Part shown: one piece after another, positions 30,882 to 40,400 of the stretch | How the letters are laid out: each line of letters begins with the position of its first letter | How positions within the stretch are numbered: the first letter of the stretch is position 1 | DNA from: Treponema denticola | GTDB lineage: Bacteria; Spirochaetota; Spirochaetia; Treponematales; Treponemataceae | Length of the DNA stretch: 64,000 bases | Assembly (NCBI RefSeq): GCF_024400535.1 | Contig: NZ_CP038800.1 | Span: 1,984,001 to 2,048,000, forward strand | Direction of reading: 5' to 3' | Position numbers and translations under genes: made by a program | Notes under the pieces: generated by a model | The model's input: only the letters and a program-made list of their open reading frames with translations | What the model was told of the DNA's origin: nothing | Database searches by the model: none

Positions 30882-32594
30882 CTATTTACGCTTATATTTT
30901 GAGGCGGAGCTCAAACCTTCTTTTTTCCTTTGTGTTCCGTTTTTCCGTTTTTGCCCTCTTTTACCCTTACCGATAGAACCGTAATTAGCCGGAGCCTCAC
31001 TTTTTACATCAATATGCATATGAGGTAAGCCCCTTTTCTTTTTACAGAGGCGCAGAGCATCATTTGCAGCATTTTTAGGCATTGTAGCGAGAGAAAATTT
31101 ATCCATAACCTCTATGTCATCTACAAGCCGTTCGGGGATTGAAAGAAGACGGCTTAGCATTTCGGCAAGTTTTCGCTTTGTGATACCGTCTTTTCGGCCC
31201 ACACCTATATAAAGACGCAAAGAATCGTCATCCGATTTTCGTGCCCTCCCTTCGGAACGCACAGGCTTGATTGTTTTATAATGAGCAGGCGATAAAAACG
31301 AGCCGTATTGCATTTGAAGAATAAAGGAGAGAACTGTTTGGGCATCTCCATATTCTACAAGTTTATTTGCAAAGGCAGCAAAGCCCTGTTCGGGTTTTTC
31401 TTCGCTAATGCGTTTTTCGATTTGGGCAGCCGTTTCTTTTAAGATACGGGTACGCTTGATTTCGATGACTTGTTCGATTGAAGGAATTTTGCCTTCTTTT
31501 AATTCTCCGCGGGCATGTTTGCGCAGGTACTCTATTCTTTTTACCTCGTTCGGGCGTACAAAGCTGACGGCAACTCCTGCCGCTCCGGCCCGTCCCGTTC
31601 TTCCTATACGGTGGGTATAAGTCGGCCCGTCATAAGGAATTGCATAGTTTACAACATGGGAAATACCCTCGATGTCTATACCCCTTGCGGCAACATCGGT
31701 TGCAACAAGAATGCGGGTCTTTTTAGATCTAAAGCGTTCCAATATTTTTTCCCTTTGACTTTGAGGAATATCCCCGTGGAGGGCGGCAGCTTCGTAGTGC
31801 CTTTCGTCAAGTTCCTTTGCAACATCATCGGCATCGATTTTTGTTTGGCAAAATACGAGGCCGTAAAAGTTAGGGCTTGTATCTATAAGACGGACAAGGG
31901 CTTCGGTTTTATCCCCTTCCCTTACAACCCAAAAAAATTGTTCCGTTAAAGATGCTCTTTCTTCTTGAGGTTCTTCTTCGACAATTTCATAGTCGCCCAT
32001 AAAGTCGGAAGCTATGCTCAGTATCTGCTTGGGCATCGTCGCCGAAAACATTAAAACACGGGCTTCAGGATTTGCCTTTGAAAAGATATTTTCTATGTCT
32101 TCGATAAAGCCCATGTTAAGCATCTCATCGGCTTCATCCAAAATAAAATATTCTATATCTTCGATTTTTAGGGAGCCCCGTTCAAGATGATCCATTATGC
32201 GGCCGGGAGTTCCTACAACAATTTCGACGCCGGTTTTTAGGCTTCTAAGTTGAGGGCCTATCGCCGCTCCTCCGTAAACGGTTGCGATACGGGGATATTC
32301 TTCGATTCTAAAAGATTCAAGTTCGCCGGCAACTTGAACGGCCAGCTCTCTGGTAGGAACCAAAATAAGGGCTCTCACCCTTCCGGTGTTTGAACGCAGC
32401 TCCTGCACAAGGGGAAGGCCGAAGGCTGCCGTCTTTCCCGTTCCTGTCCGAGCCTTAGCGATAACATTTGCTTCTCCTGAAAGAAGGCGGGGAATAGCCA
32501 AAACCTGAATAGGAGTAGGTTCTTCAAAACCTTTGGCTTCAACTGCTTGCAGGACTATATCGTCAAGTCCCAATTCTTTAAAAGTAATTAACAT
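30882..32594 (-). CDS. DEAD-box RNA helicase, DbpA/CsdA type
   Basis: 570 residues with all helicase motifs: a Q motif (GFEEPTPIQ), ARTGTGKT, PTRELA, DEAD, SAT, RGIDIEG and HRIGRTGRAG. A DbpA-like RNA-binding domain follows at about 455-530 (LRLYIGVGRKDGITKRKLAE, then GLPHMHIDV), and a basic Lys/Arg/Gly tail comes last. It probably unwinds structured RNA in ribosome assembly or at low temperature. Naming between DeaD, CsdA and DbpA is not possible from motifs alone. It is divergent from pyrF. The start at 32,594 has only a weak AGAG upstream. Confidence 0.93.
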   Translation of the reverse strand: MLITFKELGLDDIVLQAVEAKGFEEPTPIQVLAIPRLLSGEANVIAKARTGTGKTAAFGLPLVQELRSNTGRVRALILVPTRELAVQVAGELESFRIEEYPRIATVYGGAAIGPQLRSLKTGVEIVVGTPGRIMDHLERGSLKIEDIEYFILDEADEMLNMGFIEDIENIFSKANPEARVLMFSATMPKQILSIASDFMGDYEIVEEEPQEERASLTEQFFWVVREGDKTEALVRLIDTSPNFYGLVFCQTKIDADDVAKELDERHYEAAALHGDIPQSQREKILERFRSKKTRILVATDVAARGIDIEGISHVVNYAIPYDGPTYTHRIGRTGRAGAAGVAVSFVRPNEVKRIEYLRKHARGELKEGKIPSIEQVIEIKRTRILKETAAQIEKRISEEKPEQGFAAFANKLVEYGDAQTVLSFILQMQYGSFLSPAHYKTIKPVRSEGRARKSDDDSLRLYIGVGRKDGITKRKLAEMLSRLLSIPERLVDDIEVMDKFSLATMPKNAANDALRLCKKKRGLPHMHIDVKSEAPANYGSIGKGKRGQKRKNGTQRKKEGLSSASKYKRK

Positions 32595-32646
32595 AATCTC
32601 TTAAGTATAATAAATAAGCAAAAAAAAATCTATAGCTCAATGATAA

Positions 32647-32675
32647 TTGACATATCTTCCGTTTTAGGCTAAACT
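32647..32675 (+). promoter_or_regulatory. Promoter for pyrF, ten bases before the ATG
   Basis: TTGACA (32,647-32,652), 17 bases, TAAACT (32,670-32,675). The ATG at 32,686 would be at most about four bases from the transcript start and no Shine-Dalgarno exists. Confidence 0.6.
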
Positions 32676-32685
32676 TACCGCCAAT

Positions 32686-33588
32686 ATGAACTACATCGAC
32701 TTATTAAAAACTTCAGCAAAAAAAACGAATAACTGTGCATGTATGGGCTTAGACCCTATTTTTGAAGCTATCCCGAATAAAACCGGAATGGTAAAGGACA
32801 ATCTTGTAAGCTTTTTTAAAGAGCTTTTAGATAAGATGCAGGAAAAGAATTTGGTTCCCGCAGCTTTTAAACCGAATATAGGTTACTATTCGGCCCTTGA
32901 TAAGCCCAGGGAAAAGGATTTTTCGGGCTCCGAAAGCCTCGCAGAAATTTTATCCCTAATCGAAAAACACTTTCCCGACATTCCTGTAATCCTCGATTCA
33001 AAGCGGGGCGATATTGCCCGATCCAGTCTTAACTATGCCATCGAAGCCTTTGACTGCTGGAAAGCGGATGCGGTAACGGTCAGCCCCTACATGGGAAGCG
33101 ATTCTATTCTGCCATTTATTTCGGAAAAATATTCGGATAAGGGGGCTTATATTTTAAACCGAACCAGCAATCCCGGAGCAAAGGATTTTCAAAATCTTAA
33201 AACCGATTATGACGGTAAAAATAATCCGGAGCTTTATATCGAGGTTGCAAAAAAGATTGCTTTTTATGCGAAGGAATTTCCGGGAACGGGAGCCGTTGTC
33301 GGAGCGACGGGAATGGAAGAATTAAAAATAATTTCGGGTATTTACGCCCAAGCAGGAGAGGTTCCCATGCTGATTCCGGGAGTCGGCTCCCAAGGAGGAG
33401 ATGCTAAAACGGTAATGGAGGTTCTTAAAAATTCCGGCTGCGATTTAGCCCTCATAAGAATAAACAGCTCCAGTGCCTTAACCCATCCTTGGAAAAAATC
33501 ACCTGTGCCTGAAAACTATTTGGAGCTTTGTATAAACAATATCGAAAAACTTCTAAACGAGACGGCAATCAACGGCATCAGTTTTTAG
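32686..33588 (+). CDS. pyrF: Orotidine 5'-phosphate decarboxylase, type 2
   Basis: 300 residues of the longer type 2 family. The catalytic segment VILDSKRGDIARSS has the D-K-x-x-D pattern. Substrate segments include CMGLDPIF near the start, FKPNIGYYSAL, ADAVTVSPYMGSDSI and MLIPGVGSQGGD. It converts OMP to UMP, which UMP kinase (1,886) and the pyrimidine route would then use. Length is normal for type 2. It ends in an 11-base overlap with the convergent DUF4340 gene. Confidence 0.93.
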   Translation: MNYIDLLKTSAKKTNNCACMGLDPIFEAIPNKTGMVKDNLVSFFKELLDKMQEKNLVPAAFKPNIGYYSALDKPREKDFSGSESLAEILSLIEKHFPDIPVILDSKRGDIARSSLNYAIEAFDCWKADAVTVSPYMGSDSILPFISEKYSDKGAYILNRTSNPGAKDFQNLKTDYDGKNNPELYIEVAKKIAFYAKEFPGTGAVVGATGMEELKIISGIYAQAGEVPMLIPGVGSQGGDAKTVMEVLKNSGCDLALIRINSSSALTHPWKKSPVPENYLELCINNIEKLLNETAINGISF

Positions 33589-34492
33589 AATCTTCAAAAA
33601 TAGAATTTAAGATGGAATCTATGCGGCGTTTTGTGTATCCGCTTATAACATAAGAATTATTGGAAGCGGAATCAAACAAAATAAAATCGCCGCTTTCCAT
33701 CGGCGTAAGAAGAATCTCTATTTTTTCTCCCGTACCTAAAATTAAATTAAGCTCTTGAGTTTCCGAATTGGTAATCGGAAATGCAGGAAAAATATCTATA
33801 CATGAAAATTGTTTTAAAAATGTTTCCAACTCGCCGAATTTTTCTTTATGTTTATCCGAACGGGAGATAAGCTGTTTGTTTTTTTCGATAAGCTGAATTG
33901 AGTTATTTTCAAATTTGTATTTATAAATTTGCAGGTCAAGCCAAAAGTTATTGTTTACGGTTAAAAAAGAAGCTAGGACATCCGGCATAATAAAAATTTT
34001 TGTGCGGGCATCTATTCGGACATAGCGGTTGATACCCAAAGTATCGTTCTTCCCGAAAACGAAATCGCCCATTATGGTTTTATCGGAACGCAATAGCTGT
34101 AGGCGGGCAGCATGATCTTCATCCAATCCAAAATTAATATATTGTTTTATATCATCGCTTACAAACCTAAAATTTTGTTTAGTACTTAAAATGGAAAAGA
34201 GCCTTTCTATTAAGGCCGGTTGAACCTTATATTCTCCAGATTGAGTACTCAAAACAAACTTATCCTTTTTTTTGATAAGCCTTAACTCGTTAAAACGCGG
34301 AGGAAGGGAATTATCGGGAATAGTAAAAACAATTTCATCTATGTTTTCTATATTTTGTCTTGATACAAGTGAAGTGTTAAAAACATTTGCTTCATTTTTT
34401 GGAATACTTACAAAAATCAAACTTAAGAGAAAAAAACTATTTGCAAAAATCAAAGCTTGAGTATATTTTTTTAATTTAAAAAAACTTTTCAC
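33578..34492 (-). CDS. DUF4340 protein, last gene of the SpoIIE/Gld-type ABC operon
   Basis: 304 residues: an N-terminal membrane helix at about 12-30 (ALIFANSFFLLSLIFVSIP), then a periplasmic part that fits DUF4340 (FTIPDNSLPPRFNELRLIK, VFGKNDTLGINRYVRID, FLTVNNNFWLDLQIYKY). DUF4340 proteins commonly occur next to GldG-type genes and have no assigned reaction. Its ATG overlaps the GldG-like gene stop by four bases. It is probably an inner-membrane-anchored partner of the ABC system. Confidence 0.75.
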   Translation of the reverse strand: MKSFFKLKKYTQALIFANSFFLLSLIFVSIPKNEANVFNTSLVSRQNIENIDEIVFTIPDNSLPPRFNELRLIKKKDKFVLSTQSGEYKVQPALIERLFSILSTKQNFRFVSDDIKQYINFGLDEDHAARLQLLRSDKTIMGDFVFGKNDTLGINRYVRIDARTKIFIMPDVLASFLTVNNNFWLDLQIYKYKFENNSIQLIEKNKQLISRSDKHKEKFGELETFLKQFSCIDIFPAFPITNSETQELNLILGTGEKIEILLTPMESGDFILFDSASNNSYVISGYTKRRIDSILNSIFEDSKN

Positions 34493-35976
34493 CTTGATCT
34501 CCTTTGTTTTATAAACATGTAAAGCCCCAAAATAAAAACAGAAAGAGGAAGAAATATAATAGAAATTAATCTTGCCCTAAATACAAGGCTTGTCATTTTT
34601 TCTCTATCTTCAAATTGTTTAAAGGGAGGAGGAGAATGTTTTTTAATTTTTAACAAAAGGAGATTATCCTTTAAAGAAACATATTCCAAACAGTTTACCA
34701 TAAAATCCATATTGTATGTGGAACCGGTATAATCTATTGCCCTGCTTATCATATACTCATCGCTTATAACCAAGATACGGGAAGGTTTTGTTTGCCCTGC
34801 AGCAATTACCGAAGGCTTAAAAGATGCATCCTCAAATTTTTTAAAATGATTTTCAAGAGGATCGGTGCTGTAAGAATCAAAAACCGTCAAGGAGTTTTGA
34901 CCTGTAAGTACATAAGGAACAAGCTCTGCATTTTTATTTAAATCCAAATCGATTGAAGAAGGCCAAAAAGAAATCAAAGGCCTGTATGCTGCAAATATTG
35001 GATGACTTAGGTTAATACCGCTTAAAGGAAACTGAATCCAAAAAGGATAATTAATTAATTTTGTACCTTTGTTATCAGCTTGAGCCATCGTAATGCGGAA
35101 GTTATTTATTAAATCCAAGGCCATATCGGCATTTATATAAAAGCCGTGATGAGAAAGCACATCCAATAGAAAATCTTTTACCTTAGGCTTAGCTTTCCAA
35201 GAACCTTTTACATCGACCTTATTCCCTGAAACAAAAAAAACAGCCCTGCCCTCTTTTTGTAAAAACATATCTATCGCAGCAGCGGAAGAATAATCTATAT
35301 AATCCGAACCTATAACCAAAAGAGGAAATTCGGCAGGTATATTGCTTGCAGGCAATTCCAAAGGTAAAACATTAAAACCTGCATATTCAAGCCAAGGAAT
35401 TACATAAGAATAATCTGTTTCAAGCAAGGCAGGATCCGCAATAAGAAAAATCGTTCCCGCTTGGGTATTTCCTAAAGCATCAGACCTCATACTTAAAATA
35501 AATCTTGCAAGGTCATACTCTAAGGTATCAATATCATCAATAAAGGGTATAATTCTTGTTTGTCCCATATATTCTATCATAAGACCGGAGTAGAGCTTAT
35601 GAATTATCTTTACGGAATTGTCTTGAGCTTCTATTTCACGGGGAACCAGCCCTATCTTGCTTATAGCATCCGATGAAAGGCTTGCAGTATCTTTTATTAC
35701 AACATCAAAATTTCCCTTGGAATATAATTTATACTCTGAAAGCATATCGTTTAAATATTTTAATGAAGGGAAAAAACTATCTACATTTGAACTTTTAAAC
35801 CAAGTTACCTTTACGGAGCTTTCAAGATTTGTCAATAATTCTTTTGTATAATTTGACAGGGTGTATTTTTTTTCCTTTGTAGTATCAAGTCTAAAATATA
35901 TTTTTGAAGAAACAAGAGAAATTAAAATAAGCATCAAAACAAAAAGCAAAAATTGAAACTTATATTCTTTTTTCAT
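34489..35976 (-). CDS. GldG-like ABC-associated protein
   Basis: 495 residues with a membrane helix at each end (FQFLLFVLMLILISLVSSKI and IIFLPLSVFILGLYMFIK). Between them is a GldG-type periplasmic domain (LDTTKEKKYTLSNYTKELLT, FLIADPALLETDYSYVIPW, GRAVFFVSGN, RILVISDEYMISRAID). In flavobacteria GldA, GldF and GldG are needed for gliding. Elsewhere the family is of unknown substrate. The spacing (ATGA overlaps on both sides) shows obligate co-translation with the permease and DUF4340 genes. Confidence 0.82.
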   Translation of the reverse strand: MKKEYKFQFLLFVLMLILISLVSSKIYFRLDTTKEKKYTLSNYTKELLTNLESSVKVTWFKSSNVDSFFPSLKYLNDMLSEYKLYSKGNFDVVIKDTASLSSDAISKIGLVPREIEAQDNSVKIIHKLYSGLMIEYMGQTRIIPFIDDIDTLEYDLARFILSMRSDALGNTQAGTIFLIADPALLETDYSYVIPWLEYAGFNVLPLELPASNIPAEFPLLVIGSDYIDYSSAAAIDMFLQKEGRAVFFVSGNKVDVKGSWKAKPKVKDFLLDVLSHHGFYINADMALDLINNFRITMAQADNKGTKLINYPFWIQFPLSGINLSHPIFAAYRPLISFWPSSIDLDLNKNAELVPYVLTGQNSLTVFDSYSTDPLENHFKKFEDASFKPSVIAAGQTKPSRILVISDEYMISRAIDYTGSTYNMDFMVNCLEYVSLKDNLLLLKIKKHSPPPFKQFEDREKMTSLVFRARLISIIFLPLSVFILGLYMFIKQRRSR

Positions 35977-36719
35977 CTTACATTCCTTTGTTGTGTTAAA
36001 ATAAAAACATTAAGCTCAATTCCTAAGACGACTAAAATTAAATAGAAGATAATGTCGCGGGAATCAAAAAGCCCTCGTGCAGCCGATTCAAAATGAGCGC
36101 TAAAAGAAAGATAAGCGATAATCTTATTCAGAAATAAGGGAAGATTTAAATTTTTTGTCAAAGGATAAATAATTGTAAAAAATAAAACCGTCAAAAACGA
36201 AAACAAAAAATTAATTTCAGGTTTACTGCTTACAGCCGAAAGGCCAAGAGAGATCGAAATAATACCCGCACCGAATAAAAAAATAGAAATATAAGAAACA
36301 AAAAAAGAGCCGGAATCGAAATAAGCCAATGAAAAAACGGAAAGAGGTATTACCAAGCTTAATACGAGCATAATGGACCATATTAAAATAAGGCTTAAAT
36401 ATTTCCCCAGTACAATATAACGGATTGAAACGGGCAGGGAAAATAAAAACTTATCGGTAAATTGTTTTTTTTCATCACTCCACGAACTCATCGTCAGCAT
36501 CGGGATCACAACACAAAATAAAAGAGGCATATTTAAAAAAAAGGTTTTTAGATCCGACAAACCTGCATTAAACCACGAATCGGAACCTATAAAGGCAATA
36601 GCCGCACCGGCCAGAAAAAAAAGAGAAGCAGCATAAAAGGATGAACTTTTATACATCATCTTAAATTCTTTTTTTGCAATAAAAAAAATAAGATTTTTAT
36701 TCGTTTTTTCTAAATTCAT
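35973..36719 (-). CDS. ABC transporter permease (GldF/ABC-2 type)
   Basis: 248 residues with six predicted transmembrane helices, beginning MYKSSSFYAASLFFLAGAAI and including FFLNMPLLFCVVIPMLTMSS. It is of the ABC-2 family as found in GldF and in NosY-like exporters. It overlaps the ATPase gene by 23 bases. Substrate unknown. Confidence 0.82.
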   Translation of the reverse strand: MNLEKTNKNLIFFIAKKEFKMMYKSSSFYAASLFFLAGAAIAFIGSDSWFNAGLSDLKTFFLNMPLLFCVVIPMLTMSSWSDEKKQFTDKFLFSLPVSIRYIVLGKYLSLILIWSIMLVLSLVIPLSVFSLAYFDSGSFFVSYISIFLFGAGIISISLGLSAVSSKPEINFLFSFLTVLFFTIIYPLTKNLNLPLFLNKIIAYLSFSAHFESAARGLFDSRDIIFYLILVVLGIELNVFILTQQRNVR

Positions 36720-37482
36720 TTTTGTTTATCCCTGCAAAAAATTCAAAAGCTTTTTCCAATATGGTATAATTTATTTCCGAATCAAACTCGCAGCCTTCAG
36801 CTGCCAGTTGATCTTTTATTTCTAAAAGATTTCCTGAGGCTATTATTTCTCCTTTATTGAGCAAAATATGATTGGAGCAAAGCTCTGCAGCCTGCCTTAA
36901 ATCATGAGTGCATATTAAAATTGTTTTTTCCTTTGCAATATGCAATATTTTTTTTTCAAAATCTTTTACCTGCACCGAATCAAAACCTGAAGCAGGCTCA
37001 TCTAAAATAATTAACGGAGGATTATGTAAAACAGCTTGAGCCAGTCCTACACGCTGCTTAAAACCCTTGGATAAACTTTTAATTAAGTGATTTTTTACTT
37101 CATCTATTTCACAAAAATCGATTGCCTCATTTAAAGCAGCATCCAATTTATCTTTTTCTATTCCGTGCATTTGACCGGCGAAATATAAAAAGTCATAGAC
37201 CGTCATATTCAAATAAAGGGGATTTTGTTCATATAGAATACCTAGAAGCTTTTTTGCTTCAAGTTCATCGGTTAATATGGAGTACGAGTCTATAAAAGCA
37301 TCTCCTTCATCCGGAGTATAATAACCTGATATACAGTTTATAATACTGCTTTTACCGGCACCGTTTAAACCCAAAAGCGAAGTTATCTCTCCCGGTTTTA
37401 ATTCAAACGAAATATTTTTACATCCTACAACCGGAGCTTTTTTGCTTCCGTAATACTTACTTAAGTTTTGTACTTTGAGCAT
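36697..37482 (-). CDS. ABC transporter ATP-binding protein (GldA-like)
   Basis: 261 residues with Walker A GLNGAGKSS, a Q-loop, the signature LSKGFKQRVG, Walker B LIILDEPASG and the H-switch CTHD. It is the cytoplasmic engine for the permease that follows. The start ATG abuts the SpoIIE gene stop (TAAATG), so the phosphatase and the transporter are likely produced from one message. Confidence 0.9.
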   Translation of the reverse strand: MLKVQNLSKYYGSKKAPVVGCKNISFELKPGEITSLLGLNGAGKSSIINCISGYYTPDEGDAFIDSYSILTDELEAKKLLGILYEQNPLYLNMTVYDFLYFAGQMHGIEKDKLDAALNEAIDFCEIDEVKNHLIKSLSKGFKQRVGLAQAVLHNPPLIILDEPASGFDSVQVKDFEKKILHIAKEKTILICTHDLRQAAELCSNHILLNKGEIIASGNLLEIKDQLAAEGCEFDSEINYTILEKAFEFFAGINKNEFRKNE

Positions 37483-40400
37483 TTATTTTTTCTTAATTCC
37501 CAAAATAGTTAAATCGTCATATTGCTGATCTTCCCGTACATTTGTATAATAAAGATACTCGTTATAACTTGTGTTAGGTACACGGTTTCCGCAATAAGTT
37601 TGATATTGCCTAAAATGTTTATTTAAAAATAAATCTATTTTTTTATCTACCTGAACCATATCCCTATCGGTTGCCTTAGGATCCTGATACATTCGGAATA
37701 TTTTTTCGACAGAAACAAGACCTATAACCGCATCTTCAATTGTGCCCTCAAGGTTTGTAAAATCAAAATCAAATTGTTCATTTTCAATCGGGTTATGCCA
37801 TTTTTTTAAGCTAAAAGAACTTCGAGAAAAGATACTTTCGATGATTTCACATACACGGGGCTTACCCAACTCTTCTCCGTCCTGACCGACACTATGAGTT
37901 TCATGTTCGGCATCTTTTTCAAGTCCGGGCTCTTCGCATAAAATAGGCTCCAGTTTGGAATTCCTAAACAAGCGTTTAGCTTCTTCAATACCGTCAGTAT
38001 AAAGGAATAGAACATCTCCGGAATTTAATTTAACGGTTTCAACTTTAAAGCCGCCTTTCATATCTATCATAAAAGTCGGAAAAACTCCTGCAGCAGAAAC
38101 CTCGGTCAAAACAACCTCTTTCATTTTCTTTGAGGCTGCATCATAAATATTTATAATATTATCTCCTGCATTACAAAAATGAACATTACCGCTTATAGAA
38201 TCCATAATACAAAGGGTAAAGGCTGCAAAGCGTCCCTTAAAGCCTCTGGATTCCAGTAGATCGTTTATTCGTGATACAACCTGATCTATTTTTAGTCCCT
38301 GCTTTTTATAGCTCCAGTCTCTAAAGTAGTCCAAGAAAAGAGTTGCAACCTCGACCATTATAAGAGCGGCAGGAACTCCCTTACCTGCAACATCGCACTT
38401 TATAATTGCATAGTATCTGTCGTCCAGTTTTATATAGTCGAAATAGTCTCCGGAAACGCCACGGGCTCCTTCATAGTAGCCGAAGAATTCTACATTATCA
38501 TCTATAGTCTTTCCTGATGTAAGCTTTCTTCCTGTTTCATCTAAATCGAGGGGTAAAAACATTTTTTGAATTTCTTTACCCATAGTCAAATCCTTTGAAG
38601 CTGCAGCTGCCTCCACAAGACCGTTTGTCATTTCATTTATGGTTGTTCCTAAAACTCCTATCTCATCCTTTCTTTTAATTTTAACATCTTTACCGGCAAG
38701 GAGCTCCTTGTCTTCGGTAGCTGAAATCATAGCAACATGTCTTACAAGTTTTTTTATAGGAGCCGTAATAATTGAAGACAAGATATAAGCACCGGCTATA
38801 CCTGCTGCAAGAGCAGCCAATGAAATCAATAATATAATTTTATACAGCTCAGCAGCGGCTTCATCAATTTGTTCAATCAATCCTTTTGTAGAAACCTGAA
38901 CATAAACCATACCATGAATAAAGTTCGATTTATCTCCTGTTTGTCTGTAAAGTACGGGCTTATAAAAAAGATACTTTGTAACATCTCTGGATAATTTTTT
39001 TGAGTTAAATTCAGGATAAGAACCGGCACCTTTTATACTTAGACGATTTAATTCCGAATTAAGTTTTTCTCCCATCTGATTTATTGCAGCTTGAATTTCA
39101 TTTCGCCTTTCTGTAGATTTCTTATCCGTGTTTAAAGCCATTTCCATAGCCGTATTTGTTAAAGATTGAATTTCTGCTGCAAGTTCTCCGACTTTTTCAC
39201 GGGCTTCTTGATCTATCTTATCGAGATTTTGATATACTGGTTCCAGATCAGGTAAGGACAATTCCGATTCACCTACAATAAATTCGTGGGTATCGATTTT
39301 GGATTCAATGTCATTATCATTAGATGCCCAAACAAAATTATAACTTACCTTTTTGTTATCAATATGGAAGCCCGTTATTGTTGCAAAATCAGCCTCTTTA
39401 AGAGCCGAAACTTGAGAAGGCAAAAGGCTCAATTCCAATACATTTTTTGACGGAAGATAAGCTTTAGCACCCGATGTCAAACTTTCAAGCAAAACTTGAG
39501 TATTTGAAGCCAAGCCTTCAGCCAGCAGTCTTTCCTGAGTTTCAGAAAATCTAAAACCTAGAGGAAGAGCTAAGGTTAAAATAACGGATATTACTAAAGT
39601 AGTTGTAAATAAAATAAACTTTAATCTTAATCCCATACCTCTAACTTTTAATGCAGATAGTTTCTTTTCTTTTCCGAATGTCATAGCACCTCCGCTCAAT
39701 AAGACAGTTACTTCATTTTTTATTTTTATAGCTTCTTTTGCCGAATGAATAAGACCTGATATTGAAAAAATAATAATAAATACAATAAATAAAAGTAAAA
39801 AAATAATTAAAATATAATCGGAAACATCATAATCGGCAGCACTGAGAAGCCAATTATAAGTATAAGACTTACTGTAATCCCCTAATTTGATATTTCCAAT
39901 CTCGTCAAAGGAAATAGTATTTTTTGCAAAATACAATCCCCTCTTTGAATGCATTAGACCTATATAATATTTCCCGGGATCCAAATAATCAAGTTTAATA
40001 CCGGAAATAAGTTGATCCGTCAGTATAGAAAAATTGTCCGATTCTATCGTAAGATCATAAGGAGCAAGTCCATCCTTGTCTATGTATATCTGACTAATCT
40101 TTCCCTCAGCCGAAAATCCTTTACCGATTATTGAAATAGATATAGAACCGTCAATTGATTGTTCTGCATTTATATCTGCAACATAAGTATACGGAATATA
40201 TTTATTTAAAGCAAAATACTTGACTGCCGGAATACCGACATTTCCAAAAGAATCTACAGCAGAAACACTTAAAGCATATAAACCGTTTTCATAATTTATA
40301 AATTCTCTTTTAGGCTCAGTGGTATTTAATGCAGAAGTATTTATCTTTGCCTTTAAATTATCTGTCAAAAGGTTTTGTATACCCTCATCATCAATAAAAG